64,000 nucleotides of DNA from Staphylospora marina (GCF_003856495.1 NZ_CP034118.1:600001-664000); one strand, 5' to 3'; shown: positions 41,311-50,148, counted from the first letter of the stretch. Notes: a model not told the origin generated them from the sequence alone. Numbers and translations: made by a program.

Positions 41311-41341
41311 AACACCGGGAAGATGTTCCCGGTGTTTTTGT
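41311..41341. terminator. Terminator, T-runs on both strands
   Basis: ACACCGGGAA (41312-41321) pairs with TTCCCGGTGT (41326-41335), followed by TTTTTG on the plus strand and by a T-rich stretch on the minus strand downstream of recQ. Confidence 0.85.
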
Positions 41342-41391
41342 ATTTTTGCTTTCTTGCGGCATGTTCCGGCACCGCGTTGCATGGTTCATCC

Positions 41392-43572
41392 TTACCGGCT
41401 CCCGGTCACGGGAGGTTTGCTCCTGAGCAGCATTTCCCTTTTGGCGACGGCGGCCTTGATGGCCATGTAGCTGACTTCTTCCGGCAAGGCCTCCTTGATC
41501 GGACGGAGTTTGTGGGCGCCGAGCCGTTCGATGGCCTGCATGATCCGTGCTTCGTGTTCGGCGGGGATGAAGGTGCTCCAGTCGAGGGGGAATCCTTCCA
41601 TGCCGCAGCGGAACAGGTGATCTTCGATGGTTCCCCGCTTCAGATTGCGCAGCCGGGCGATCTCTTCCACGCTTTTGCCGTCCCGCCACATGTTCCAGGT
41701 GATGACATGGGTAGGCACTTTGGCCTCCGGTCTGGAGGACGGACCCGGTTTGGGCCGACGGGGGGAGCCGGGAGCCGTTTCCCGGACGAAGGTGCGGATT
41801 TTGTCCAGAAACGGCTGGCCGTACCGTGCCAGTTTTGCTTCCCCGACCCCGGGAATCGCCCGAAACTGCTCCGGAGTGACGGGTAGGCGGCGACACATTT
41901 CCCTGAGGGTGCTGTCGTGGAAGATGACGTAGGGCGGGATTTGCTCCCGTTCGGCGATCTCTTTGCGCAGCTCGCGCAGGATGTCGTACAGACCGGATTC
42001 CGGCCGTTCGGAAGATTCGCGGCCGTGGGTCTCTTCCGCGGCCACCAGGGCACGCCGCTTTCCTTTCAGCACGTCCACCGCCTTGGCGGTGAGGCGGATC
42101 GTCGGGTAAAGCTCCTCTTCGTCCGTCTGGGCGAGGTAGCCTTCCGCCAGCAGACGGTGGCAAAGATGACGGATTTCCTTTTCCGTCCGGTCGTTCATGA
42201 TGCCGTATGTAGAAAGCCGATCCAGCCCGAACTGCTTCAGCCGGATGTTTTTGGAACCGCGCAGCGTTTTGGATAGCAACGTAAGGCCGAAGCGTTCTCC
42301 CATTCGTTTGACGCAGGAGAAGATTTTCAGGGCCTCGCCGGTCACATCCTCCTTCTCCCCGTGTACGGACCGGCAGGGACCGCACAAGCCGCAGGGTTCC
42401 GCCTCTTCTTCTCCGAAGTAGCGGGCGATGAACACTTGCAGGCAGTCGGTGTGGACGGCGTAACGGACCATGCAGCGAAGCTTGTCCCTCTCCAACTCTT
42501 TCCGCTCCGGGGAGAGCCCGGACTGGTCGATCAGGTGGCGCTGGATCACCATGTCGCCCGGGTTCCACAGCAGGATGCATTCTCCCGGCTCTCCGTCCCG
42601 TCCGGCCCGCCCCGCTTCCTGGTAGTAACTCTCCAGATTGCGCGGCAGGTTGTGGTGGATGACAAAGCGCACATTGGATTTGTCGATGCCCATCCCGAAA
42701 GCGTTGGTGGCGACGATCACTTGCACCTGATCGCGGGCGAACCGTTCTTGAGCGTGTTCCCGCTCCCGCTCGTCCATGCCGGCATGATACCGGGCGGCGG
42801 CCACTCCGGCAGATTGGAGCGCCGTATACAACTTATCCACTTCCTTGCGCGTGGAGCAGTAGATGATGCCGGTCTTGTCCGGAGAGCGGGCGAGACGGGA
42901 GCGAATGAAGGCGGTTCGGTCTTCTTCGCGGCGAACGAAGAATGAGAGATTGTTTCGCCGCACGGGCATGGTGTGAACGGCGTCCCGGGGGATTCCCAGG
43001 AGGGAGGTGATGTCTTCGCGCACATCGGGCGTGGCCGTGGCGGTCAATGCCATGATGAGAGGTTTTTTGGGAAGACCGAGGATTTTCTCGGCCATCGTCC
43101 GGTAACTGGGGCGAAAATCATGTCCCCACTGCGAGATGCAGTGCGCTTCGTCCACCGTGACCAGATCCACGGGGAGCCGTTGAAAGATGGTGTGAAACCG
43201 TTCCGATTCCAGTCGCTCCGGGGCGATGTACAACAATTTGTATTCACCGGCCATCAGCCGGCGGATTCGTTCATCCGCTTCCTCCGGAGACAGGGTGCTG
43301 TTGAGAAACGTGGCCGGGATGCCGTGCAGCAGGAGCCGGTCCACCTGGTCTTTCATCAGGGAGATCAGCGGCGAAATGACCACGGTGATTCCGGGAAACA
43401 GCAGGGCGGGAATCTGGTAGCAGACGGATTTTCCGCCGCCGGTCGGCATGATGCCCATGGTGTCCCGACCCGCCAACAGGCTTTCGATGATGCGCCGCTG
43501 TCCGGGGCGGAAGGAAGGATATCCGAAATGCTTTCTGAGCATCCGTTCCGCGTCCGCCAGCGTGGGGAGCAT
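41392..43572 (-). CDS. recQ: ATP-dependent DNA helicase RecQ
   Basis: This 726-residue SF2 helicase unwinds forks and recombination intermediates 3' to 5'. Motif 0/I reads FRPGQRRIIESLLAGRDTMG then MPTGGGKSVCYQIPA. Motif II is DEAHCISQWGHDFR, and motif VI is YYQEAGRAGRDG. A zinc-binding RQC follows (FIARYFGEEEAEPCGLCGPC), then an HRDC domain around residues 530-605 (LYDILRELRKEIAEREQIPP). A helicase C-terminal HTH (about 640-690, ITWNMWRDGKSVEEIARLRN) completes it. Length matches the long RecQ form of Bacillales. AAAGGAGGAA precedes the ATG. Confidence 0.96.
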   Translation of the reverse strand: MLPTLADAERMLRKHFGYPSFRPGQRRIIESLLAGRDTMGIMPTGGGKSVCYQIPALLFPGITVVISPLISLMKDQVDRLLLHGIPATFLNSTLSPEEADERIRRLMAGEYKLLYIAPERLESERFHTIFQRLPVDLVTVDEAHCISQWGHDFRPSYRTMAEKILGLPKKPLIMALTATATPDVREDITSLLGIPRDAVHTMPVRRNNLSFFVRREEDRTAFIRSRLARSPDKTGIIYCSTRKEVDKLYTALQSAGVAAARYHAGMDEREREHAQERFARDQVQVIVATNAFGMGIDKSNVRFVIHHNLPRNLESYYQEAGRAGRDGEPGECILLWNPGDMVIQRHLIDQSGLSPERKELERDKLRCMVRYAVHTDCLQVFIARYFGEEEAEPCGLCGPCRSVHGEKEDVTGEALKIFSCVKRMGERFGLTLLSKTLRGSKNIRLKQFGLDRLSTYGIMNDRTEKEIRHLCHRLLAEGYLAQTDEEELYPTIRLTAKAVDVLKGKRRALVAAEETHGRESSERPESGLYDILRELRKEIAEREQIPPYVIFHDSTLREMCRRLPVTPEQFRAIPGVGEAKLARYGQPFLDKIRTFVRETAPGSPRRPKPGPSSRPEAKVPTHVITWNMWRDGKSVEEIARLRNLKRGTIEDHLFRCGMEGFPLDWSTFIPAEHEARIMQAIERLGAHKLRPIKEALPEEVSYMAIKAAVAKREMLLRSKPPVTGSR

Positions 43573-43725
43573 GCCGGTTCCTCCTTTGTCGTGATGTTTC
43601 CTGTTTCATCTTACCTGATCAAGGGGCATCTGCGGGCACAAAAATCTCCGGATCCGGGTGACGTGGAAAAGCTTCCCGATTTTCCGTACAATGGATGGGC
43701 AACCATCTGCGAGGAGGAATCCGCC

Positions 43726-44721
43726 ATGCTGTTCATTGACAACGGAAACATCACCGATCCGCGGATCAACCTGGCCATCGAGGAATACATCCTCAAGCAT
43801 CTCGACGTGGAAAACGAATCTTATCTGCTTTTTTATATCAATGAACCGTCGGTGATCATCGGAAAGCATCAGAACACCGTGGAAGAGATTCACGTGGACG
43901 TGGTCCGGGAGCGGGGCATTCACGTGGTGCGTCGCCTTTCCGGAGGCGGGGCGGTGTATCATGATCTGGGCAACCTCAACTTCAGCTTCATCACCAAGGA
44001 TGACGGAAAAAGCTTTGCCAACTTCCGCAAATTCACCGGCCCCGTCATCGAAGCTCTTCGCAAGCTGGGCGTAAATGCCGAATTGAGCGGTCGCAACGAC
44101 ATTTTGGTCGACGGAAAAAAAGTGTCCGGAAACGCCCAATACGCCACCCGGGGCCGCATGTTCAGTCACGGCACGCTGATGTTCAACGTGAAGCTGGACG
44201 ATGTGGCCAAGGTGCTGCAGGTGAAACAGGACAAAATTCAGTCGAAAGGAATCAAGTCCGTTCGAAGCCGCGTGGCCAACATCGCCGATTATCTGTCCGA
44301 GCCGATGACCATCGAGGAGTTCCGCCGGGTGTTGCTGGACCACATCTTTGAAGGAAAAAAGCCGATTCCGGAATACAAGCTCACGGAATCGGACTTTGAG
44401 AAGATCCACGAAATCTCCCGGCAACGCTATCAGCAGTGGGATTGGAATTTCGGTGAATCCCCCGAATTCAACGTACAGCAATCGAAGCGCTTCCCGATCG
44501 GCTCGATCGATGTCCGGCTGGATGTCGGGGAAAAGGGGATCATCCGGGGCTGCAAGATCTACGGGGACTTTTTCGGCATCGGTGACGTGGCGGACATCGA
44601 ACGGCGACTGACCGGCTGCCGGTATGATCGGGAAGCGATCGAAGCGGCTCTATCCGACATTGACGTGAAGCATTATTTCGGTGACATCGGCAAAGATGAA
44701 TTCATCGACCTGGTGTACTGA
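43726..44721 (+). CDS. lplJ: Lipoate-protein ligase
   Basis: This 331-residue enzyme activates free lipoate with ATP and transfers it to E2 and GcvH lipoyl domains. The pattern VRRLSGGGAVYHDLGNLNFS carries the RRxSGGGxV lipoate/ATP loop; further conserved pieces are GRNDILVDGKKVSGNAQY and SHGTLMFN. The C-terminal accessory domain is present. Length equals that of Bacillus LplJ. ATG 43726 has GAGGAGG 8 bases upstream; the open frame extends much further back but only antisense to recQ. Confidence 0.95.
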   Translation: MLFIDNGNITDPRINLAIEEYILKHLDVENESYLLFYINEPSVIIGKHQNTVEEIHVDVVRERGIHVVRRLSGGGAVYHDLGNLNFSFITKDDGKSFANFRKFTGPVIEALRKLGVNAELSGRNDILVDGKKVSGNAQYATRGRMFSHGTLMFNVKLDDVAKVLQVKQDKIQSKGIKSVRSRVANIADYLSEPMTIEEFRRVLLDHIFEGKKPIPEYKLTESDFEKIHEISRQRYQQWDWNFGESPEFNVQQSKRFPIGSIDVRLDVGEKGIIRGCKIYGDFFGIGDVADIERRLTGCRYDREAIEAALSDIDVKHYFGDIGKDEFIDLVY

Positions 44722-44765
44722 GACGGATGCTGCGGCGTTGATTCTCCGGCCGGGACGGCCGGCCG

Positions 44766-44858
44766 TCAGTGGATCATGCCCCAGAGGTGCCGGATGAGCA
44801 GCAAGAACACAATTCCGGCGATGATCGCCATCACAAGGGTCTGAATCCATCTCCACAT
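44766..44858 (-). CDS. Small single-pass membrane protein, 30 residues
   Basis: ATG 44858 with AAAGGAG 8 bases upstream opens a 30-codon frame: MWRW, a hydrophobic span IQTLVMAIIAGIVFLLLI, and a short basic end. It has the make-up of bacterial small membrane proteins. No family is recognised. The longer open frame upstream lacks a ribosome site. Confidence 0.6.
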   Translation of the reverse strand: MWRWIQTLVMAIIAGIVFLLLIRHLWGMIH

Positions 44859-45223
44859 GCGATCATTCTCCTTTCCCGCGACGATGCCGTGAGTGAACGA
44901 AAGCGATGTCAATCCGAATCGACGGTGCAGGACTCGCGGAGGATTTACCCGCGGGTTGGCGAGATTCTTCTTGTGGATGTACATGATTTACCCGATTTCA
45001 GGAAAAAGATTCGGGATGAAACCCACATCAAAGCGGCCGACCCGAAACAGACCGGCACGGAGGCCTCCGTGATCTTCGGAGGCTGTTTTTTGTGCCGGCG
45101 TTGTCCCTCCCGCACAAGCCGGTATGAGCGGAGGCACGGGCATTCCGCGGGCTCTTTCTTCGGCGGGTTGCCGGGGAATGTGCAGGGTGGAAGATCTCCG
45201 GGAATCGGGGCCATGTCCGGCGT
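44859..45223. other. Intergenic region holding an orphan terminator
   Basis: I find no convincing gene. On the plus strand GCCTCCG (45063-45069) and CGGAGGC (45077-45083) form a stem followed by TGTTTTTT. This is a good terminator with no recognised gene in front. A short plus-strand frame (MSIRIDGAGLAEDLPAGW..., ATG near 44908) lies upstream but is unconvincing. Confidence 0.4.
45063..45091 (+). terminator. Orphan plus-strand terminator
   Basis: A 7-bp GC-rich stem with T6; it may end a small RNA or a very short gene, or read-through from lplJ. Confidence 0.65.
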
Positions 45224-45451
45224 TTAGGGTTTGCCCGGGGCGGACATCCGGGAAGCGGAGGCTTTTTCCTCCTGTTTTCGCCACTCCGAGATCATCTGTT
45301 TGACCGTCTGCTGCACGACGGCGGCCGGCTCTTTCTTCATCCGGCGGGCGATCTCTTCCAGATCGGCGATCTCCCGGTTGGTCATCCAGAAATGGAACGA
45401 AATGAACGCATCCTCGTCTTCATGATGGCGGGTTTTTCTGCGAAACCACAT
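45224..45451 (-). CDS. Small hypothetical protein
   Basis: This 75-residue, highly charged protein (MWFRRKTRHHEDEDAFISFH, WMTNREIADLEEIARRMKKE, PAAVVQQTVKQMISEWRKQE) has a helix-turn-helix-like middle similar in style to short DNA-binding or ribbon-helix-helix proteins, but no family is recognised. GGGAGAG precedes the ATG. Confidence 0.6.
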   Translation of the reverse strand: MWFRRKTRHHEDEDAFISFHFWMTNREIADLEEIARRMKKEPAAVVQQTVKQMISEWRKQEEKASASRMSAPGKP

Positions 45452-45589
45452 GTGATTCACTCTCCCGTGCTGATATTTGTCTGAAGGGGACACATTTTGT
45501 TCATCACCGATGATAGTCCAAACATTGGAAATTGTGCAAGTGTTTGGTGAGAAGACGTTGTCAAGGAGGCAGCGGAGTCTTTTTTGCAC

Positions 45590-45618
45590 TTGCATGACGA
45601 ACGTTCGTTCGATATCAT
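45590..45618 (+). promoter_or_regulatory. Promoter with LexA-like (SOS) box
   Basis: CGAAC-GTTC-GTTCG (45598-45611) is a symmetrical match to the Bacillus LexA operator core CGAAC-N4-GTTC/G. It lies between a candidate -35 TTGCAT (45590-45595) and -10 TATCAT (45613-45618), spaced 17 bases. LexA here would block RNA polymerase. Confidence 0.6.
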
Positions 45619-45664
45619 CGGATTCAGGAAGCAACCGTTCGCGCGTTTCGGGAGGGAATCCAAC

Positions 45665-45808
45665 ATGTTTGATTTCTGGCTCAGCGATGCCCAGCGTCTC
45701 GCCTTTGAACTGGAGTGGCAAAGGATGGAGGAAGAGTGGGAACGAAGGGACATGGAGAAGAGACGGAGGCAGGATGAGGCGGTCCGGGAGGAAGAAAAAT
45801 CGGCATGA
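45665..45808 (+). CDS. Small charged protein, possibly SOS-regulated
   Basis: This 47-residue protein (MFDFWLSDAQRLAFELEWQR, MEEEWERRDMEKRRRQDEAV) is one long amphipathic, highly charged helix. GGGAGGGAA lies 8 bases before ATG 45665. A LexA-like box sits in the promoter about 55 bases upstream and a good terminator lies 40 bases downstream, so it is a complete one-gene unit. No family is recognised. SOS-induced small proteins in Bacillota include cell-division inhibitors, but those carry membrane or LysM parts that this lacks. Confidence 0.65.
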   Translation: MFDFWLSDAQRLAFELEWQRMEEEWERRDMEKRRRQDEAVREEEKSA

Positions 45809-45848
45809 TGCCCCCGTTTGGAGACGGAAAGCCGTTTTTTGACGAATC

Positions 45849-45879
45849 AAAAGGCCAGCCAAAACAGGCTGGCCTTTTT
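45849..45879. terminator. Bidirectional terminator
   Basis: AAAAGGCCAGCC (45849-45860) and GGCTGGCCTTTT (45867-45878), T-rich on both sides. Confidence 0.92.
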
Positions 45880-45906
45880 GTTGTCCCCGGTGGGCATGCC
45901 GGCGCG

Positions 45907-46776
45907 TCAGGAAGGGTCCGTTTCTTCTTTGACGGCGATGAAACAGCCGGTCTGCTTTTGCATGCGGAATTCTCCTTCCCGTTCGATGATGCGGTCCACT
46001 TTCTTTCTGACGGCATGATACAATTCTTCGATCAGGGAGTCGGGGATTTGTGTGCGAAGTTCGGTCCCTTCTTCATAGCCGCGTTCCATCATGCCGGACG
46101 CATAATACTCCATCAACGCTTCGGAAGAACGGACCACGATTTGGTCGCAAAGGGTGCGCAATTCAAACCAGGAAAAGTGGGGGCGAATGAAGGAAGCGCC
46201 GTTTTCGACGGAGAAGCGGATATAATCGTTGCGGTTCTGGACGGCCTCCGGAGGAAAGCCCAGGATTTGCTTGCATTCGGTGTGGATTTGTTCCAGTTCG
46301 AACAGGTTTTTGTGGCTTCCGGTCGACAGCAACAGTGTGCCTCCGGGTTTGAGGACGCGTTTCAGCTCGCGGATGGCGTGGGGGATGTGTTCCAGGTGAT
46401 ACAGCACGAAATGGGCCATCACCAGATCGAAGGTTTCGTCGGGAAACGGAAGCTTCTCCTGAAGATCGCCCTGCACCAGCGAGACGTTGTCATAACCTTG
46501 GGCCCGCTCTTTCAATTCTTTCAGTATGCCGGAGGAAAGATCCAGCCCGGTGATTTTGCCGCTTTTGCCTTTGAGACGTTCGGCCAGAGGGAGCAGAAAG
46601 ACTCCCGTGCCGCAGCCGGCATCGAGGATGTGCTCATGGCCTTCCAGTGGGATCTGGTCGAGGATCCACTCCGGAAAGGGGTGGGGTGCCCGGCTGCAGT
46701 CCCGGTGGAAGCGGATTCTCGTTTCCAGCCGGTTGGGCCCTTTGTACTGAGCCAAAACCGATTCTCTTCGAATCAA
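45907..46776 (-). CDS. Class I SAM-dependent methyltransferase
   Basis: This 289-residue methyltransferase has ILDAGCGTGVFLLPLAERL (motif I), ITGLDLSSGILKEL (motif II), FDLVMAHFVLYHLEHIPHAI and VLKPGGTLLLST. The fold is clear, the substrate is not. The start is placed at TTG 46776 because AAAGGGGG lies 8 bases upstream; ATG 46821 would add 15 residues but has no site. It is divergent from the paa regulator gene. Confidence 0.85.
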   Translation of the reverse strand: MIRRESVLAQYKGPNRLETRIRFHRDCSRAPHPFPEWILDQIPLEGHEHILDAGCGTGVFLLPLAERLKGKSGKITGLDLSSGILKELKERAQGYDNVSLVQGDLQEKLPFPDETFDLVMAHFVLYHLEHIPHAIRELKRVLKPGGTLLLSTGSHKNLFELEQIHTECKQILGFPPEAVQNRNDYIRFSVENGASFIRPHFSWFELRTLCDQIVVRSSEALMEYYASGMMERGYEEGTELRTQIPDSLIEELYHAVRKKVDRIIEREGEFRMQKQTGCFIAVKEETDPS

Positions 46777-46854
46777 GGATGAAACCCCCTTTGGGTTCTT
46801 TGTTTTTTCAAATGTTTCCATTTCATATTCTATAAAAAATCCCCCGATGCATCC

Positions 46855-46906
46855 TTGACAACTATCCGAAAATTCTATTACGATAAAAACAAGCAAACGC
46901 TTGCTT
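46855..46906 (+). promoter_or_regulatory. paa operon promoter and TetR-type operator
   Basis: TTGACA (46855-46860) with TTACGA (46878-46883, 17 bases) or TACGAT (18 bases) forms the promoter. Just downstream the inverted repeat AAGCAA-ACGC-TTGCTT (46891-46906) lies where it would overlap the transcription start, 18 bases before the tetR ATG. It is the obvious operator for the TetR protein, making the operon autoregulated. Confidence 0.75.
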
Positions 46907-46923
46907 TGGGAAAGGAATGAACC

Positions 46924-47514
46924 ATGCCTAGACCAGGACGCAAAGAAGAAATCCTGAATATCGCCTGCCGGCTCTTCAGTCGAAAAGGCTATCACGGCAC
47001 CACGATTCGGGATATTTCGGATGCCTGCGGCATTCTGTCCGGAAGCTTGTATGCCCACATCAATTCGAAGGAGGATCTCCTGTACGAGATCACCGACCGC
47101 GGCGCGAACGCGTTTCTGGAATCGCTGCGGCCCATCGTCGAAAGCAAGGACGAACCGCTGATGAAATTGCGGAATGCCATGCGCGCCCACATTCGGGTCA
47201 TCGAGCGAAACCTGGAGGCGGCCACCGTTTTCTATCATGAGTGGAAAGCGCTTTCAGGAGACAGGTTGCAGGTCATCCGGGAGAAACGGGATCAGTACGA
47301 AGCGCTGTGGAACCGGATCATCCGGGAAGGCATCGAAAGCGGAGCTTTCCGGATGATGGATGAGAAGTTCGCGCGACTCCTGATTCTTTCCGCCGGCAAC
47401 TGGGTGTACCAGTGGTACCGTCCCGGCGGGGAAGTGTCTGCAGAGGAGATTGCCGACCGGTTCACAGACATGCTCCTGGAGGGGTTTGACGGCAAAAGGG
47501 GGGACTCCGCATGA
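46924..47514 (+). CDS. TetR/AcrR family repressor of the phenylacetate operon
   Basis: This 196-residue protein has the N-terminal TetR helix-turn-helix (about residues 7-55: EEILNIACRLFSRKGYHGTT, IRDISDACGILSGSLYAHIN) and an all-helical ligand domain. As first gene of the paa operon, overlapping paaA by 4 bases, it fits PaaR-type regulators that bind phenylacetyl-CoA. The ligand is inferred from context. Confidence 0.88.
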   Translation: MPRPGRKEEILNIACRLFSRKGYHGTTIRDISDACGILSGSLYAHINSKEDLLYEITDRGANAFLESLRPIVESKDEPLMKLRNAMRAHIRVIERNLEAATVFYHEWKALSGDRLQVIREKRDQYEALWNRIIREGIESGAFRMMDEKFARLLILSAGNWVYQWYRPGGEVSAEEIADRFTDMLLEGFDGKRGDSA

Positions 47515-48449
47515 AAGAGGACATTCGTCATCAGGAATTCATGGAACGCATCAATCGCGGGGAAAAGATCGAGGCAACCGACTGGATGCCTGACGAGTAC
47601 CGCATGTTGCTGATCAAATTCATCCACATGCATGCCGTGAGCGAGATCATGGGTGCTTATCCGGAGAAAGAATGGGTGCCCAAGGCACCGAACCTCCGTC
47701 GCAAACTGGCGATCATGGCCAAGGTGCAGGACGAGATGGGACACGGACAGCTCCTTCTGCGGGTGGTGGAAGACCTGTGCAAACCGCTGGGCAAAACCCG
47801 GGAAGAGCTGATTGAAGACGTCTACAACAGCAAAGTGAAATTCCACAACGTGTTCCACATGGAAGCCCGCACTTGGGCGGATGCCGGTCTGATCGGCTGG
47901 CTCGTGGACGGCGCGGCCATCATCAACCAGGCTGCCCTGTTGGAAACTTCTTATGCTCCTTATGCCCGCATGCTCAAGAGGATCTGCGCGGAAGAAAGCT
48001 TCCACATGCAGCACGGGGAGAACATCATTCTCGCACTGGCGATGGGAACCGAGCAGCAGCGGGAGATGTTGCAGGAATCGCTCAACTACTGGTGGGAATC
48101 GCTCCTGTTCTTCTTCGGCCCGAAGGAGATTTCTCCGGCGGTGGAACGGATGCTGTACTACAAGATCCGCGTGAAGACGAACGAAGAACAGCGCCAGAAG
48201 TTCCTGGACAAATACGTTCCGCGGATTCTGTCGATCGGTCTGACCATTCCGGATCCGAAACTCCGCTACGACGAAGAGAAGAAGGAATGGATCTACACCG
48301 AACCCGACTGGGAAAAATTCGGTCGGATCGTTCGCTTCAACGAGGGACCGAAGTCGCGTGAACGCATGGAGTTGCGCCGCATGGCCCATGAAGGTCAACG
48401 CTGGGTGCGCGAGGCGATGCTCCGGGCCCGGGAAGTTTCGGCAGTGTGA
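47511..48449 (+). CDS. paaA: 1,2-phenylacetyl-CoA epoxidase catalytic subunit PaaA
   Basis: This 312-residue ferritin-fold di-iron subunit inserts oxygen into the aromatic ring of phenylacetyl-CoA. Iron-ligand helices are visible as DEMGHGQLLLRVVED and EESFHMQHGENI (ExxH pattern). WMPDEYRMLLIKFIHMHAVS at the N-terminus is typical of PaaA. ATGA overlap with tetR shows coupling; paaB follows after 11 bases. Confidence 0.96.
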   Translation: MKEDIRHQEFMERINRGEKIEATDWMPDEYRMLLIKFIHMHAVSEIMGAYPEKEWVPKAPNLRRKLAIMAKVQDEMGHGQLLLRVVEDLCKPLGKTREELIEDVYNSKVKFHNVFHMEARTWADAGLIGWLVDGAAIINQAALLETSYAPYARMLKRICAEESFHMQHGENIILALAMGTEQQREMLQESLNYWWESLLFFFGPKEISPAVERMLYYKIRVKTNEEQRQKFLDKYVPRILSIGLTIPDPKLRYDEEKKEWIYTEPDWEKFGRIVRFNEGPKSRERMELRRMAHEGQRWVREAMLRAREVSAV

Positions 48450-48460
48450 GGTGACAACGG

Positions 48461-48856
48461 ATGGCAGCGGAAAAACCGGTATTTGAAGCTTATGAAGTCT
48501 TTGTCCAAAAATCGCACATGGATCATCACGTCCATGTGGGCAGTCTGATTGCTCCGTCTCCGGAGGTGGCCCTTCAGACGGCCCGGGAGAATTATCTTCG
48601 TCGGGACAAGGCGGTCAACATCTGGGTGGTTCCCCAGAGCCAGATCTTTGCCGCCCCGTACGATGACGACTTCCTCAGCCGGGAGCTGGATCGCCGGTAC
48701 CGTGAAGTCGCCGGGTACACGGAAAACGGACGTCTCTGGCGGATGTTCAAAGAGAAAGAGATCACCATCGAAGAGATCGTGCGGTACGTGCATGATCGTG
48801 ACAAAGCAAAGAAGCAGGCAGCAAGCGAGGTCCGGCGCGGAGGTGAGTCCAAATGA
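48461..48856 (+). CDS. paaB: Phenylacetyl-CoA epoxidase subunit PaaB
   Basis: This 131-residue small subunit of the epoxidase complex shows FEAYEVFVQKSHMDHHVHVG, SLIAPSPEVALQTARENYLR and VWVVP-like IWVVPQSQI, all typical. The C-terminus extends with a charged helix. It has GAGGTGA upstream and overlaps paaC by 4 bases. Confidence 0.95.
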   Translation: MAAEKPVFEAYEVFVQKSHMDHHVHVGSLIAPSPEVALQTARENYLRRDKAVNIWVVPQSQIFAAPYDDDFLSRELDRRYREVAGYTENGRLWRMFKEKEITIEEIVRYVHDRDKAKKQAASEVRRGGESK

Positions 48857-49647
48857 AGTTTGAAAACGCGGAACAAGTCATGCAAAACCGGGAGGTTCAT
48901 CAAGCACTCGTGCGCTGGCTGTATCAATTGGCCGACGATGAACTCGTTCTCGGACACCGCGATTCCGAATGGCTGGGACTCTGCCCGGACATCGAGGGAG
49001 ACGTGGCGTTCAGCTCCGTCGCACAGGATGAAGTGGGACACGCCGTTCTATATTTCGACCTGCTGCATGAGTTGGGCGAACCGGATCCCGACAACATGGC
49101 CTACGAACGTTCCGTCGGTGATCGGTTCAACGCCACGCTGGTGGCGCGTGACAACGGAGACTGGGCATACTCCGTGGCACGTCACTTCCTCTATGACCTG
49201 TTTGATGATCTGCGCCTCGAAGCGATGAGCGATTCCTCCTACCTGCCGCTTAAGCAAGGCGTGGCCAAGATCCGGCGTGAGGAATTCTATCACCTGTTGC
49301 ACATGCGCACTTGGTTTGTCCGCCTCGGACAGGCCGGCGGAGAGGCCGGGGAAAGGCTGGCCGCCGGAGTGCGGAAGGTGTGGAACGACCTGGCGGATCT
49401 GTTTGATTTCGGTCCTTATGAAGAAGTCTTGCTGAAATCCGGCATCATTTCTTTCGGCTCGGAGGAGTTGAAGCGTCGCTGGACGGAAAGGGTCCGGGAA
49501 CTGTTTGCCGAAGCCCGGCTCGAATGGCCCGGCGAGTTTCCGGAAGCCGAGCTCAAAGGGCGCCGCGGCGAGCACGGGGAAGAGATGAAAAACTTGCTGT
49601 CGACGATGACGGAGGTTTACGACCTCGACCCGGCCGCCAGATGGTGA
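48853..49647 (+). CDS. paaC: Phenylacetyl-CoA epoxidase structural subunit PaaC
   Basis: This 264-residue ferritin-like partner of PaaA supports the complex but usually lacks a working di-iron site. Matching parts are WLYQLADDELVLGHRDSEWL, QDEVGHAVLYFDLLHELGEP and KIRREEFYHLLHMRTW. GGAGGTGAG precedes the ATG. Confidence 0.95.
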   Translation: MKFENAEQVMQNREVHQALVRWLYQLADDELVLGHRDSEWLGLCPDIEGDVAFSSVAQDEVGHAVLYFDLLHELGEPDPDNMAYERSVGDRFNATLVARDNGDWAYSVARHFLYDLFDDLRLEAMSDSSYLPLKQGVAKIRREEFYHLLHMRTWFVRLGQAGGEAGERLAAGVRKVWNDLADLFDFGPYEEVLLKSGIISFGSEELKRRWTERVRELFAEARLEWPGEFPEAELKGRRGEHGEEMKNLLSTMTEVYDLDPAARW

Positions 49648-49677
49648 CATCCGTCGCAACCACGGGAGGGGTGAACC

Positions 49678-50148
49678 ATGACGCAGAATCTCAATGAACA
49701 AATGATCTGGGATGCGCTGCAGGATGTGAAAGACCCCGAAATCCCCACCGTCAGCGTGGTGGAGATGGGCATGGTGAACCGCGTGACCGTTCACGGCGAA
49801 GACGTCGAGGTGGAAATGACTCCCACGTTCACGGGGTGCCCCGCGCTTGACATCATCCGCGAAAATGTCCGGGAGCGCATTGCCCGGGAAAAAGGGGTCC
49901 GGAACGTTCAGGTCCGGTTCGTGATGGATCCCCCGTGGACCAGCGACCGGATCACACCGGACGGCCGTTTGAAGCTGCGTGAGTTCGGCATTGCCGCACC
50001 GCCGGCTTCTCCGCTGGATGTCCCGCCCTGTCCCTTCTGCGGTGCGGAAGGCGGGGATGTGGACAACCTGTTCGGCCCCACGGCCTGTCGCGCGATCTAT
50101 TATTGCAGGAAATGCAAGCAGCCGTATGAAGGCATGAAAAAGGTTTGA
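49678..50148 (+). CDS. paaD: Phenylacetyl-CoA epoxidase maturation protein PaaD
   Basis: This 156-residue protein joins a DUF59/MIP18 domain (DVKDPEIPTVSVVEMGMVNR ... FTGCPALDI) to a C-terminal zinc-type tail with CPFCGAEGG and YYCRKCKQPYE. PaaD assists iron-sulfur or di-iron assembly of the epoxidase. GGGAGGGGTG lies upstream. Confidence 0.95.
   Translation: MTQNLNEQMIWDALQDVKDPEIPTVSVVEMGMVNRVTVHGEDVEVEMTPTFTGCPALDIIRENVRERIAREKGVRNVQVRFVMDPPWTSDRITPDGRLKLREFGIAAPPASPLDVPPCPFCGAEGGDVDNLFGPTACRAIYYCRKCKQPYEGMKKV

Noticed and set aside
42973-43725. Long N-terminal extension of lipoate ligase
   Set aside because: It is antisense to recQ; the ATG at 43726 has GAGGAGG and gives the family length.
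46777-47238. N-terminal extension of the minus-strand methyltransferase
   Set aside because: It runs antisense through the tetR gene; TTG 46776 has a proper ribosome site.
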